Assembly (NCBI GenBank): GCA_022410635.1
Contig: JAJVDF010000279.1
Span: 993,622 to 1,057,621 of the forward strand
DNA length: 64,000 nucleotides
Direction: 5' to 3'
DNA from: Tretioscincus oriximinensis
Lineage: Eukaryota > Chordata > Lepidosauria > Squamata > Gymnophthalmidae
The translations under genes were made by a program, and so were the position numbers. Position 1 is the first letter of the stretch. Each line of letters begins with the position of its first letter. The notes under the pieces were generated by a model that saw nothing but the letters and a program-made list of their open reading frames with translations, ran no database searches and was not told where the DNA came from. Below are positions 21,095 to 32,604 of this stretch, piece after piece.

Positions 21095-22852
21095 CTTAGA
21101 ACATAGGTAGATACTTACTGGATCAGGCCACAGCCCATCTAGTCCAGCATTCTGTCTCACACAGAGGCCCACCAGATGCGCCTGGGCAGTCTGAACAGAG
21201 GAAAGCAAAATATGCACCTGTTCATGACTCCCTGCAAATGGTATTTCAGGAGTCCTGCCTGTTACTCCATCCTGGAGGCAACATCCAGACATCCATCCTA
21301 GTACCCATTTATACCCTTGGTGTCCATAAACCTGTCTAGTCCTGTCTTGAAACTATCCAAGCTGTTAGCTACCACTACCTCTTCAGGAAGTAAATTCCAC
21401 AGGCCGATGACCTCTCTGGGTGAAAAAATACTTCCCTTTTTCTGTTCTCACTTTTCTACCCAACAGTTTTAAGGAGTGCCCTCTGGTCCTTGTGTTGTGT
21501 GATAGAGAAAACATTTTTTTTCTCTTTTCACCCTGTCCATCCTATGCATGATTTTGTACACTTCAATCAGATCACCTCTCAAAGGTCACCTTTTGAGGCT
21601 GAAGTTGCAGCCTGACTTCATAAGGGAGGTGCTACAGACCCTTGATCATTTTTGTTGCCCTTTTCTGCACCTTCTCTAGTTCCACAATATCCCTCTTGAG
21701 ATGTGGTGACCAGAATTGAACACAGTATTCCAAATGTGGCCTCACCATAGATTTATAAAGAGGCAAAATAACGTTTGCTGACTTGTTTTCGATTCCTTTC
21801 TTAATTATCCCCAATATGGAATTTGCCTTTTTTGCTGCTGCTGCACACTGAATTGTCCACCAACATTCCCAGATCCTTTTCTTGCTCGGTCATAGAAAGC
21901 TTGGTTCCCATCAGGTGGTAGGAGTAATTGGGGTTCTTTGCCCCAATGTGCATGACCTTGCACTTGCTTAAGTTGAAGTGCATTTGCCACTTTGATGCCC
22001 ACTCACCCAATTTCAGTAGATCACTCTGGAGTGCCTTACAATCATTTTCAGTTTTCACTACCCTGAACAGTTTAGTGTCGTCAGCATACTTGGCTACTTC
22101 ACTATTTACCTCGGCTTCCAGATCGTTTATAAAAATATTGAAAAACAAAGGTCCCAGTTCAGACCCCTGGTGTACACCACTTCTTACCTTTTTCCACTCA
22201 GAGAACTGTCCATTTAATACTACCCTCTGTTTTCAATCTTTTAGCCAGTTTCCAATCCAGGACAAAGTCTGTCCTCTTTTACCATGAGTATGGAGCTTTT
22301 TTAGAAGCCTTTGAGGAGGGACTTTATCAAAAGCCTTCTGAAAATCTAGATAGAGAATATCAACTGGATCCCCTTTATCTACATGTTTGTTAACCCTCTC
22401 AAAGAATTCTAGCAAGTTAGTAAGGCATGATTTACCTTTGCAGAAACCATGCTGACTTTCATTCAGCAATGCGTGCTTCTCCATGTGTTTAGTAATTTTG
22501 TCCTTAATTATGGTTTCCAACACTTTACCTGGAACTGATGCTAAACTGACGGCTCTATAATTTCTGGGATCACCTCGAGATCCTTTTTTGAAGATTGGTG
22601 TTACGTTAGCTACCCTCCAATCTACTGGTATTGTACCTGATCTTAAGGAAAGATTAAATATTTGGGTTAGAAATTCAGCAATTTCACATTTGAGTTCTTT
22701 AAGAATTCTTGGGTGAATGCTATCTGGCCCTGGGGATTTATTAATGTTCAGCTTATTAAGGGTAGCAAGGACCTCCTCCCTTGTTAATCCGAAGGGAATC
22801 AAAGTGGCTTTCAATTGAGAGTCAGTTGGAAGACCTACTGTTCTCAACACAG
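21095..22852 (-). pseudogene. Largest CR1 LINE copy: RT domain to 3' UTR, broken
   Basis: Read on the minus strand from 22852: SIHPRILKELKCEIAEFLTQ, PVDWRVANVTPIFKKGSRGD, NYRAVSLASVPGKVLE, SQHGFCKGKSCLTNLLEFFE, LYLDFQKAFDKVPPQRLLKK, SWIGNWLKD. After a frameshift it has FNIFINDLEAEVNSEVAKYA and DDTKLF (ADD at 22074-22088), and later KSMVRPHLEYCVQFWSPHLK. The 3' UTR runs to about 21095. The endonuclease and ORF1 are absent (5' truncation). Frameshifts and a deletion near 21850 make it non-functional. Confidence 0.9.
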
Positions 22853-22950
22853 AAGCATGTGTGGATGGTACATGCCTTTGTTTTCTAGTATACCATAGGG
22901 ACGCACTTTAGTGACATAACAAGGTACCCCACTACCCTAAGCCAGAAATA

Positions 22951-23015
22951 AGAACATAAGAGGAGCCTTGCAGAATGGGAGCACAGCCCATCCAGTCCAG
23001 CCTTCTGTGGAAGTC
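22951..23015 (-). mobile_element. CR1 3' terminal scrap
   Basis: AAGAACATAAGAGGAGCCTT and CATCCAGTCCAGCCTTCTGT are the reverse of the CR1 3' end. Confidence 0.7.
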
Positions 23016-23679
23016 CCAGCAGAATGCCCATAAGAGTAGTGTTGGTTACAGTGAGTTTTGTATTAATAAAATTTCATTGTAGCAAACAAATTCACCTGAC
23101 CGCTTAGTGTTCATTATAATGGGATTTCACCTGTACCAGAATTCTGATACAGAGCTGCTGCGTATGAGCAAAGCATCAAGGCAGGACCAACCACAGGCTT
23201 CGGGTTTACCATATTTTGCTGTATGGGAAATGGGAAATGAAAAGAATTATAGCAAATGGTTTGCTGTATGGAATTCATAGCTGTTGAGGGAAGTATTCGA
23301 ACCAGGGGCTTTCTAACTTGTCTTTTGCTCTCAGATGTATATCAGCTCATTAGTTTAGGTCTTACGACAAGGTGGAAATCTTGGCCATTAACGCCTAGAC
23401 TTTTGAAAAGGAGGAGAAGGGAGTTCATCTTTCAAAAGTATTAAGTGGGCTCTCAAATTGGGTCATGTGAGTTTCTTTGGCTGCGGTTACATCTGGGTGA
23501 TTCCCCAACCAGGCTTAAGATCATCTCGAAATCTAGGAATTTGCTGTTGGAAGAATTCCTTCACTGAGACAGAAAACCGTTTGGGAGGCTTTTCAGCCGT
23601 GATGGATGCTTATAATGTTTTAGATCAGTCTTTCAAAGGACACGTGAGTTGCAGAGAAGTTTGGGTGGGCTGCAATTAT
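23016..23679. other. Intron 1, unassigned
   Basis: No recognised element. Short frames are not supported. Confidence 0.35.
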
Positions 23680-24080
23680 GGCTGCATCCCCACTTGTCCG
23701 TTTTCTCCGCTTTGCAAACGCTTAAAAAAACAAACGCATTGGCCGTCTGTCCCCATTTTACTTGCCATTCAGCTGCTGCCTCGTTCGAATGAGGAGCCCC
23801 AAAAGGCGCTGCTGTGCTTTCCTAACTACAATCCCCATAATTCCCTGTGATCCTGCCTACTGTTCCCAGGCAATCCCTGTGCTGCAAGAGCCAATGAAAT
23901 CTTTACATTTGCATAAAAGAGGTTCCGGAGAAATTCTTTTTGGGGACTTTAAAATGGAGGTCCTGTCTACATGGAGCCTTATTCTGGGTAACGTCTTGGA
24001 GGTTTGTGGAAATCGCAAGATATGAGGAGGCTGTTTACTGCGTTCTAAAGATCTTTAGTGCGCATGGAAGGCTGTACATG
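23680..24080 (+). mobile_element. Family F element with ACTACAATCCCC motif
   Basis: It begins GGCTGCATCCCCACTTGTCC and includes TTTGCAAACGCTTAAAAAAA, TAACTACAATCCCCATAATT, CAAGAGCCAATGAAATCTTT, a family A-like CTGTCTACATGGAGCCTTAT and GAGGAGGCTGTTTACTGCG. The same order appears reversed at 52740-53127. No ORF is shared between copies. Confidence 0.65.
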
Positions 24081-24344
24081 AATGGATCCGTGGGTCAGAT
24101 GGCCCTGTAGCCTCTGTCAAGAACAGGAATCCTGGCCACACCTATGCAGTCTTGCCATAAACACTTAGCACAGAGAAGGGAAGCACAGAGGAGAGGGGTT
24201 GTCAAACCGTCAAACCATTGATTGTTGGGTTCCCAATTCACTAAATATTGTGAAGACTTATTTCAGAAGTAGAAGCCAGGGCACAGGTGACTCAAACTAA
24301 TGGCAAAGATCTGTCTCCTTTGAGAATATAGTTTGACATATTGT

Positions 24345-24480
24345 TAAAATGCCATTTTCAGGGAATTGAGAACAGTTTTGCCTTCTTTTTGTGCTTGAGA
24401 ATGTCTGGATCACAGTGTGAAACAGAATGCTGGTCTAGATTGGGCTGAGACCTGGCCCAGGAGGGTTTCCTTATCCGTAT
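24345..24480 (+). mobile_element. CR1 3' UTR fragment
   Basis: CAGGGAATTGAGAACAGTTT, GAAACAGAATGCTGGTCTAG and CCCAGGAGGGTTTCCTTATC match the CR1 3' UTR with substitutions. Confidence 0.7.
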
Positions 24481-24890
24481 GTATGTAAATGCTTATAGCC
24501 AACTTCCTGTAGCAGCAAAAATGTTTCATGTTGGAAGGACTGGCACAGGTGTGCTAAAGAGCCTTCCTCCCAGGATTAGCTGTTGTACAGGGAGCTGTAG
24601 TTTGCAGGGCAGGGATGCAGGCTGGGCAGAAGAGGCTGCCTTCTCAGTAGATCCTGCTGAGAGCAGAACAAGAGCTCTATTTTACTTTTTGCATATTTGG
24701 ACTGCTTCTTCTTCTCACAGCTTCGTAAAGCTGCTGGGCATTCAAGCTTTTATAATTAGTGCTTGGTCATGGTGAAGAAACGACATAGAAAAGCAGGCAG
24801 AAACACAACTAAGAACCATAAAACAGGAAACAGGAATTCTGCCAGAAAGTAGAGAAAAAGGAAGCTGGCACCCCATCTAGTTAATCATGA
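24480..24890 (-). repeat. Family Z dispersed repeat
   Basis: Contains AGCCAACTTCCTGTAGCAGC, GGGAGCTGTAGTTTGCAGGG, CATTCAAGCTTTTATAATTA, AAAGCAGGCAGAAACACAAC and GAAACAGGAATTCTGCCAGA. One ACTACA-type site is preserved; the other is decayed. Confidence 0.75.
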
Positions 24891-25039
24891 ATTGGACTGT
24901 ATTGGGGGAAGAAGATATGTTGTTTGAGAGAGAGCATATGTGTAATCTACAAAAAGACCTGGAGAACTTCTTGTGAGTACTAGAGGAACATTCTGCATTG
25001 GACTACAGTCTGTCTATTTCAGGATCTTTTCTCATCCAT

Positions 25040-25310
25040 TTCTGAACATCTCAAGCAGCACATAAAGACAAAATCTTCACTTACTCAACTCTGTTCAAAT
25101 TGCCTTGGCAGCATCCTGCCTGTCTTTCCAACTCAGAAGCATCAATTCCAGTAGCCATTGATACCTCTGACCACCATGATTTTGTCTAATCCTATGAGAA
25201 CATAAGAGGAGCCTTGCTAGATCTATCTGGTTCAGCATCTATCTCACCCAGTGGGTCACCAATTGCCTGTGGGTACCTTAAGCAGAAGACAAAGACTATG
25301 AACTCACCAT
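25040..25310 (-). mobile_element. Two adjacent CR1 3' UTR pieces
   Basis: 25040-25195 contains AAATCTTCACTTACTCAACT and ATTTTGTCTAATCCTAT. A new 3' end starts at 25196 (GAGAACATAAGAGGAGCCTT), so one piece inserted beside or into another in the same orientation. Confidence 0.65.
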
Positions 25311-25514
25311 TTTCTAATAAGCTGATACTTTCCTCCCATATATAGTTCAGGAATAGGCCTATGCTTGTGCTTTATTTTGGTTTAATCCACTTCTTGCCTT
25401 TTCTTTATTATAAATATTTAATTTAACGGGCTTTTTTCCTATTGAACGATGGGTGGAAGTCTAAGATCTAAAACAGGAAAACGCTGTGGCAAAAGGTAAG
25501 GGATGAAGCATTTA

Positions 25515-25740
25515 TTTAAGAAGAGCCTGCTTTTATATCCCGCTTTTCTCAACCTGAAGAGAATCTATGCAGCTTCTGTAACCTTCTGCTCTTCACAACA
25601 CACACTTTGTGAAGTAGGTGGGGCTGAGAGAGCTCTGAAGAACTGTGGCTAGCCCAAGGTCACCTGGTTTTGCGAAAGAGCCAGGAGACTTCCAGATAGG
25701 AGTCTGACCCTCTAACCACTGCACCAGATTGTCTAAGAAC
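25515..25740 (-). repeat. tRNA-derived SINE (SINE1)
   Basis: The tail TTTTATATCCCGCTTTTCTC, CACAACACACACTTTGTGAA, GTAGGTGGGGCTGAGAGAGC, and the head with AACCACTGCACC mark a SINE1 copy. The B-box region is decayed. Confidence 0.75.
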
Positions 25741-25741
25741 C

Positions 25742-25862
25742 AGTTAAGAACCTATGAGGAGCCCTGCTGAATATGGCCGGAGCCCATCTAGCCCAGCCTT
25801 CTGTCTCACACAGTGGCCCACCAATTGCAGACTGGCCAGACTGAAACAAAAGAAGGCAACAT
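25742..25862 (-). mobile_element. CR1 3' UTR fragment
   Basis: AGGAGCCCTGCTGAATATGG, TCTGTCTCACACAGTGGCCC and AAACAAAAGAAGGCAAC match the reverse of the CR1 end. Confidence 0.72.
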
Positions 25863-25864
25863 TT

Positions 25865-26997
25865 CTATTTCCTAAGCTACTTTTCATTGATGCAACTGAA
25901 GTCAGTAGACGTGTGTGAGTGTGAAGCCTCCCCTAGCTGCCCTCTTGAACAAAAAGCAACCCAAAAGCAGGCCTCACCCTAGAGTAAATCCTTTGCTGTT
26001 TGTGTGACTCCTGCATGTGTGTTTTGTAAGAGGCTCGGTGCTTTTCTGCTTTTTTAACAAATGCATGCATCTGATTAAAATACCCGTGTGTGTGCGTGCA
26101 TGGAAATTACTTGCCGCCTTCGGGCAGGTTGGCGGGCAGCCCAAACGACTCTTGGCAGGACGGAGCGCGTGTTCTGTTTTGACTTGTGAAGGGCTTTCAC
26201 GTTGAGGACTCCCTCCTTTCTCCATCCGCCTCTCCCCTGGAATTGACTTTCTTAACTACAGAGACAAATCCTTCGACGCCTCACGTGTAGCAGATGCTCA
26301 GGGTGGGTTTTTTCTTTTAAAAAAAAAGAAATCTGGTACCACCAAGTTTTAGAATAAGGGGGGAAGGAATGGGATAATATTTGTCCTCCCCCTGCCTCCC
26401 TTCCTCTTCTTTTTCTCTGCCTCTTTTTTTTACATTTGGAAAGGATATTTTGGAAAGTGCCTCTTGCTGTCTGCTGGGCTGTCACGTTATCCCCGAGGCA
26501 CATCTGTTCCTCTTGAATGCTTGCCGAGGTCTCCTGACCCCTCCTCCATCTCCCCCCCCCCCCCCCCGGTGCGGCAGAAAGCTCTGCAGCTGGTCACTAG
26601 CTGAGCTTCTAATCCCTGCATTGCAAGACCTTATTTTCTTCTTTGTCAGCTAAGCATTTTCCTATTGGGTACAATACATCCAAATGCTGCTTCTCTAGGA
26701 CATTCCCACTGTCAAGAGAATTACTTGCAAAGGCGTTTTGAGTCTTGGTAATCGGTTAGAGACGCTTCTTTGTGGACCACAACACATGGGCCAGATTTCT
26801 TCCTTTCTTTTCCTTGCATTCTTTCTTGGCGCCTAGTAGCTGCAACCCGAGTCTCCCCCACCACTTACTTTTACATGCAGTGTGACAGTGAAGAAGACAC
26901 AAACGCTTTGTGTGAACTTAAGCCATTAACTGTAACCGTTTTGCATTCTGGGTGGTTGATTTTTGGAGTTTTCAAATAGACAAGTCCATGGAAGCCA
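25865..26997. other. Intron 1, unassigned
   Basis: No repeat family recognised except a 16-C homopolymer at 26552-26567. The CG-containing stretch at 26080-26200 is the least repeat-like part of this interval, but no exon is apparent. Confidence 0.4.
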
Positions 26998-27215
26998 AGG
27001 GTACAAATAACTATTAGGATGGGTTTCTTGATACTGCCTCCAAGATGGAGAAATAGGCAGGATTCCTGAAGTACCATTTGCAGGGAACCTTTTTCAGGGT
27101 TTTGCCTTCTTCTGCTTGAGATTGCCCAGGTGCAATTCGTGGGCCACTGTGGAGACAGAAGGCTGGACTAAATGGGCTCCGGTCTCATTCAGCAGGGCTC
27201 CTCTTATAATATGAA
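26998..27215 (+). mobile_element. CR1 3' UTR fragment
   Basis: GGATGGGTTTCTTGATACTG, GATTCCTGAAGTACCATTTG, GCCCAGGTGCAATTCGTGGG and CAGCAGGGCTCCTCTTATAA are in CR1 order. Confidence 0.78.
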
Positions 27216-27972
27216 TATATGCATATGTGTACATAGATGTTTGGTAATTTAGGAGCGGAGGACACAATGGCCTCCGGCTTCGGTTTTTCAAGCCAAGGCT
27301 TTCCGTTTGGGACGCAAGCTCCTGATACCTTTGTGTTTTGACATTCTAATGTAAAACACCAGCTGCTGCACGGCTATCGTTCTTTGTGCACATTCAGTGG
27401 GAATGTATAGCCCGTTCTGTGTGATAAGTACATATGTACTCCAGTATCTATGATCCAGTTTTGAGTTGCCTTTTAAAACACTGTTTGCAATGCAGCACCA
27501 GAGCAACAAAAATGTATTAAGATTTGTAAGAACAATTGTTAAATCACAGAAATCAGATAAGAGCTAGTCATTCATTCGCTGTTGGCAAACGCCATGGCAA
27601 TTGGCTCTTGTAGAGAGGTTAAAAAATGGGTATATTTTTCCCATTGACACATTATTCAGTAGTGACATGCAAAGAAATGGCTTCACCCTGAAGTGTTACA
27701 ATTGTATTAATTGTAATTAATAGCAACAATGCCTTGTTATGCAAAAATAGGGGGGCTCTAAAAATGTTGTTAATCATTTCCTTTTTCATACCCTTTGTGT
27801 GCCCTTTTGGTATTGGAGCGTCTGGTGCACCAGAAAAGCTGGAGGGTCTCAGGTGCGATCCTGTGGTTGGTGTGGCCCACAGCATCTTTCCACTGCCTGC
27901 CACTTGAACCTTGTGGGGTGGGCAGGACCAAACTATCCTTGTTGTTTCCACTTGCCTGCCTCCTTAGATTGG

Positions 27973-28612
27973 ACGTAAGAACATCAGAGGAGCCCTGCTG
28001 AATTGGGCCAGAGTCCGTCTAGTCCAACATTCTGTCTCACACAATGGCCTACCGATTGTACCTGGGCAGTCCGAACAGAAAAAGGCAAAACCCTCACCTG
28101 TTCTCGATTCCCTGCAAATGGTATTTCAGGAATCCTGCCTGTTGCTCCATCCCAGAGGCAGTATCAAAAGAACCATCCTAGTAGCTATTTATACCTTTGG
28201 TGTCCATAAATGCGCCTAATCCTGTCTTAAAGCAGTCCAGGCTGCTAGCTTCCCCCACCTCTTTTGGAAATTAATTCCACAGATCAATGATCCTCTGGGT
28301 GAAAAAATACCTGCCCTGAGATCTTCGGGTATAGGGCAGGGTATAAGTATAAATAAATAAACAAATAATAAATAAATAATAACTCTTCTGCCCATCACTT
28401 TCAAGTAATGCCCCCTGGTCCTGGTGTTGTGTGATAGAGAAAATAATCTTTCTCTAGTCACCTTATTCATCCCAGGCATGATTTTATACACTTCAGTCAG
28501 AGCACCTCTTAAATGCCATCTTTCAAGGCTGAAGAGACCCAGACGTTGCCGCCTGACTTCATAAAGGAGGTGCTCCGGTCCCTTGCAGCTTCCACAGATT
28601 GGACTCACCTAG
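27973..28612 (-). mobile_element. CR1 3' region split by an L2-type tail
   Basis: The reverse CR1 3' UTR runs 27973-28311 and resumes at 28386-28612 (CTTCTGCCCATCACTTTCAA, GTGTGATAGAGAAAATAATC, CAAGGCTGAAGAGACCCAGA). Between them, 28312-28385 is an L2-like tail (TGCCCTGAGATCTTCGGGTA..AAATAAATAA) on the + strand. Confidence 0.78.
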
Positions 28613-28987
28613 GTCATTAGAAGAGCATGTAGATTCTACACCCTTTCCTTCCCACATAGCAGTGACCTGTAGTGGTAGATGGCAAGCAGGTTCTGGCAAG
28701 TGGCCAGGCAGATAGGGGTGTTTCCTTCCTTTCTGGCGTTGGTGTCGGGGTTTTCCATGCTAAGAAGTAGTACAGGGGACTTTCTCCATGGGGATAAGTA
28801 AACAATTAGTTTAATGATTGGTTTTATGACAATATCATAAAAAGTTAAAATACATCAAAATATATTATCTCTTTAAGACCTTCTGGTTGATCCTGCAGCA
28901 GAGCGGTATATAAATAATAGAACTGTAATTCTCCAAGTGCAGCACAGGCTCCACAGGAGGATAATTTGGGAATAAGTATAGAAATAC

Positions 28988-29500
28988 ATATTGTGACATA
29001 CACAGGGGAGTTGGTGGTGGGCAGGATTTTGGAGAAGTTTAGGTGGAGTACTGTGGCGTCCTCCGTTTTAGAGGTTTGTGTTTCTTTTATAAGCTTACCA
29101 AATATCCCAGTGGGAGGGGGGAAGAGCAGGCCTGGGCAGGGGCGTGGCTTCCTGAATCCCTGTTGGGAAGGGGCGTGGCTGCAGGAGCCAGCCAATGGGG
29201 CCTCGAATAGCCGGCTGGTCAGCAGATAAAAGGGAAGCTGACCAGGGCTAGGGGCCTTTCTGTTGAGGAAGATTTGTGGTGTAGCAAGTGGGCAGAGGGG
29301 TCCGCTTCTGATCTGCCTCAGAGGGAGGGTGTGGAAGTGTATGGTGGCCTGGAGGGGTCAAAGTTGAGGCTTGACTTGGGGCTGGAACAAATAAAGTGAC
29401 ACAGGGCCTGTCTCTTGAAGGATCTGGAAACTAATTTTGCTCTTGCTTGGTGTTTGTGCTTGAGTCAGGCTTACTTTATAAAAGCCGAAGCCTTATTATT
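28988..29500 (+). mobile_element. Probable LTR with promoter-like region
   Basis: It has two GGGCGTGGC boxes (29140-29148, 29171-29179), CCAAT at 29192-29196, a TATA-like GATAAAAG at 29225-29232, and AATAAA at 29390-29395. This U3-R arrangement is typical of an LTR; it begins TGTGACATACACAGGGG. The right border is unclear and no gag/pol ORF is near. A decayed host promoter is the alternative, but there is no adjoining exon. Confidence 0.45.
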
Positions 29501-29889
29501 CTAATCTTCTCTCTTTTCCTTATTTGTAAATAATAAACTTGTTATTTGTTTCAATTCAAACATCTCTTTCTTTCTTTTATTTCTGTAACAACAATAAATA
29601 AGCACGCTACTGGTGGGGGCTGTGAATAAAGCCCCAACCGTGAGGTAAACTCTGAGGCCTTGTGTAGGCCGGAGGATAGTACTGTTGCTCCAAGCAGTCG
29701 TGGGTGCTGGCTTGGGCAACAGGGTGGATATTGTGGCACCCCTAGCTGGGAGGGTCATCTAATCGTGGGGCCCTCAAGTAGGGGTCACCACAAGTACCAC
29801 TGCTCAAAAGGTTGGGAACCTCTGCTCTCAAAGCTGTCAGGATGAATAACTTAGTAGTGGGGAAGTGCCAATTGCACCGCACTTACCTG

Positions 29890-30125
29890 CACCAGGCACT
29901 TTGGGGTAGTGGTTAGGGTGTCAGACTCTCATCTGCAGATCTCTCGGTTCGATTCTGCACTCCTCAAAAGCCAACAGGGTGATCTTGGGCCAGTCATGTT
30001 CCTTCAGAGCTCTCTCAGCCACACCTACTTCACAAGGTGTCTGTTGTGAACAGAAGGTTATGTAAGCCACTTTGATTACCTTTGGATTGAGAAAAGCAGG
30101 GTATAAAACTGACTTTTTAAAAAGA
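29890..30125 (+). repeat. tRNA-derived SINE (SINE1)
   Basis: The A box (GTAGTGGTTAGGGTG, about 29906-29920) and the B box (GGTTCGATTCTG, 29946-29957) are the best preserved in the window. GATCTTGGGCCAGTCATG, ACAAGGTGTCTGTTGTGAAC and GAAAAGCAGGGTATAAAACT follow. Confidence 0.85.
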
Positions 30126-30129
30126 ATTT

Positions 30130-30500
30130 CAGAGAAATAGCTGTGTTAGTCTAGTAGAAAGTCCAGCAAAGGAGCTAGTAGCACTTTGAGACTTACTTGA
30201 GAAAAGTGGGTTTCATAAGTATTTGATTGATTTACTGTCAGACATTGCCTCTTGTTGCCCCAGGGACTTTTTCACATGAGAGGATTAGTTTCTACTATTT
30301 ACCTGTTTTTCTAACCTGCAGCTCATCACCTTATCACCTTTGCATATGTTTTGTCATCTCCCATACACAGTTTTCTATAAAAACCTGACCCTGACATTAG
30401 TTCCTCAGCATCTGAAGAAGTAGACGTGTCTACGAAAGCTTATGCCACCCACTTTTCTCCTGTGAGTCTCAAAGTGCTAAGAGCCCCTTTGCTGGACTTT
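30130..30500. mobile_element. Repeat P: possible Penelope-like element with inverted arms
   Basis: Inverted arms at 30161-30193 (GTCCAGCAAAGGAGCTAGTA..) and 30466-30497 (..AGCCCCTTTGCTGGAC) flank a body with the fold CTGAAGAA-GTAGA-CGTG-TCTAC-GAAA at 30412-30437. Inverted partial terminal repeats are typical of Penelope-like insertions. Partial relatives lie at 33805-33870, 38325-38368, 48613-48650 and 52281-52325. No reverse transcriptase is seen. Confidence 0.45.
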
Positions 30501-30519
30501 TTAAAGAAGTGAGTCAGCA

Positions 30520-32320
30520 CTTACTTAATCTAATCATCATCATCAATTGTTGTTGTTGTTGTTACTACTGCTACTATTACTGTTATTACTGCTATTATAG
30601 GATATTATTGTTTTTATTGTTATTGTTGTAGCTGCAGTTAAACGAGATCAAAATTCCGCACACAATATAAAAAAATCAAAATGTGAAATGTAGCAGTTTG
30701 TTTATTAGGTCAAACCCTATTTGTCTGTAATTCTGATCTGGGTCTGCAGTAAAAAATCCTCTCCCCCTTTGTCTGTGCGTGTTGCAAGAACAGGGCCTTT
30801 TTGCAATATCCAAGAAACTGGCCAAGGTGGTGAACGCTGATAGACAGAGGAAGAGTTTTTTTTTTAATTCTATTTCCTTCTCTTAGTCACTTAACCTATA
30901 GCTTTTGCTTTTGCTTGCATCATTGCAAGCGACTTCCTGTTGCTGCCTTGTACGTGAGAGAGAAGCAGGACTGTCTGGTCATAGATGACTTCAGATGAGA
31001 TGAAGGGAGAGTGAAACCATGAACAGTCTACCCAAATCCTGTGTGTAGCATGTGACTAGGAAGAGAAATATGGACCAAAGCAGCTTTCAAGAAGTGAAGT
31101 GTGAGTTTGTTGAGTATTTATCGACAGGTAAAACTTAGGGCTGAATTTAAATTTTGTTGCTTTTACTTCCAGTACTTTTTCCTCTAAACAGTTTTGTTCT
31201 CTAGACCAGGAGTGAAGAACCTAAGGCCAGGGGGCAGGATGTGGCCTGCGAAACCATTTACTCTGGCCTGCTCCCCAAGGAACCGTCTGGTCCGGCACCT
31301 GGCATGTTCCCCAAGGAACCATTAGGCTTCCCTGGTTAAATAATGGTTCCGCACTTTGTTAAAAAAGGGAGGTCCAAGAGAGACAGATAACTAGAGGACG
31401 GGGGGTTGAAAAGTCTTTGTGGGTCCGGGTGGGGAAATGGCATGGGGAAGGGTGGGGGTGTAGCCTGGATAGGAGGAGGCATGGTCATGGGGAGGTGACA
31501 TGATCTTCAAGTGATGCCCTGTTCTAGGGTCTCATCCAGCTACCTTCTGTATCCTTAATACCTAACCTCTTCTGAGCAATTTCCTGGGATTTGCTAAGTA
31601 TGCTGGAGTCTTTCTCTACACAAAGCACTGCTTCTCTTGCTGAAGTAAAAAGGTTTCCAGCGTTGGGGTGTAGTTCAAACCGATGGATTAAAAATAGAGT
31701 TTTATATGATTCAAAAAAGCACCAGGAAACCCTTTTAAAGACTTAACCATTATACATGTGTCCATTTTTCCGATCTGTAAAATAGTGTGGAATATTACCT
31801 CCATTGCAGCGTTGTTGTTCGATAATCACTATTGTTCGATATCACTAGGCACCTCTTTAATCTAAAAAATCCTTCCCTATTGGTGTCAAGGTATTTTCAA
31901 CTACTTAGTCATGTATCAAAGCAATTAGTTAGTTTTCCATAAGATACAATGAGTAACCAAGATAAAACACATCTATTATTAAAAGGCACTGACAGACAAA
32001 CTACAATGAGAGTAGCAGCATTTATAACTAAGGCTATTAGAATTAGAACTGCACTTATAACTGGAGGAATGTAAATTTACTGATTGTTTTAACTTAACTT
32101 TAATTGTTCTTAATTGTTTTAAATAATTTTAAATGTAGATTTATTTATTGTAATTGTTTTAACTGATTTTTTTATGGATAGGTGAGTTTTACTGTTTTAT
32201 TCAGTGTTTCGTATTTATGATATTTATGATATGGTCAATGGACTAATCATTAATAAAAGAGACCATAAGACACCAACCAAGATAACATGTTTTAGGGACG
32301 TCCGAAGATCTAAATGACCA
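30520..32320. other. Intron 1, mostly unassigned
   Basis: A mixed triplet-rich run (TTG, ACT, TTA) spans about 30530-30640. 31205-31340 holds a decayed element (GGAACCGTCTGGTCCGGCAC..CCATTAGG) that matches 57815-57920. Otherwise nothing is recognised; 31900-32270 is AT-rich. Confidence 0.4.
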
Positions 32321-32327
32321 GTGAAAT

Positions 32328-32455
32328 AACTCGGACCCCAAATATCTAAAGGAACACCTTCTCCCACAGCAACCTGCCCATGCTTTAAGATCTGCAGAGG
32401 AGGCTCTTCTGATTATACCACTTCTCTCAGTGGCAAGGAGCCATAAGATGCTCAA
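32328..32455 (+). mobile_element. L2-type LINE fragment
   Basis: CCCCAAATATCTAAAGGAAC and CATGCTTTAAGATCTGCAGA encode the decayed PKYLKEHLLP..ALRSAEEALL block of L2. Confidence 0.75.
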
Positions 32456-32604
32456 AGGCCTGCACTGTGCAGATGTGGAGAGGATGTAGGATGCTCAAAG
32501 GCTTGAGTCAATGATGCGAACATTTGAGCTGCCAATCTCATGCCTGGAGCCTGGAAATCTAGGGTGTTGGGGGTCATTGTGTGCACAAAGCACGTGCGCA
32601 AAAT

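Noticed and set aside
29890..29960. Possible tRNA gene from A- and B-box matches
   Set aside because: The boxes belong to a SINE head repeated nine times in the window; there is no cloverleaf and the body is SINE-specific.
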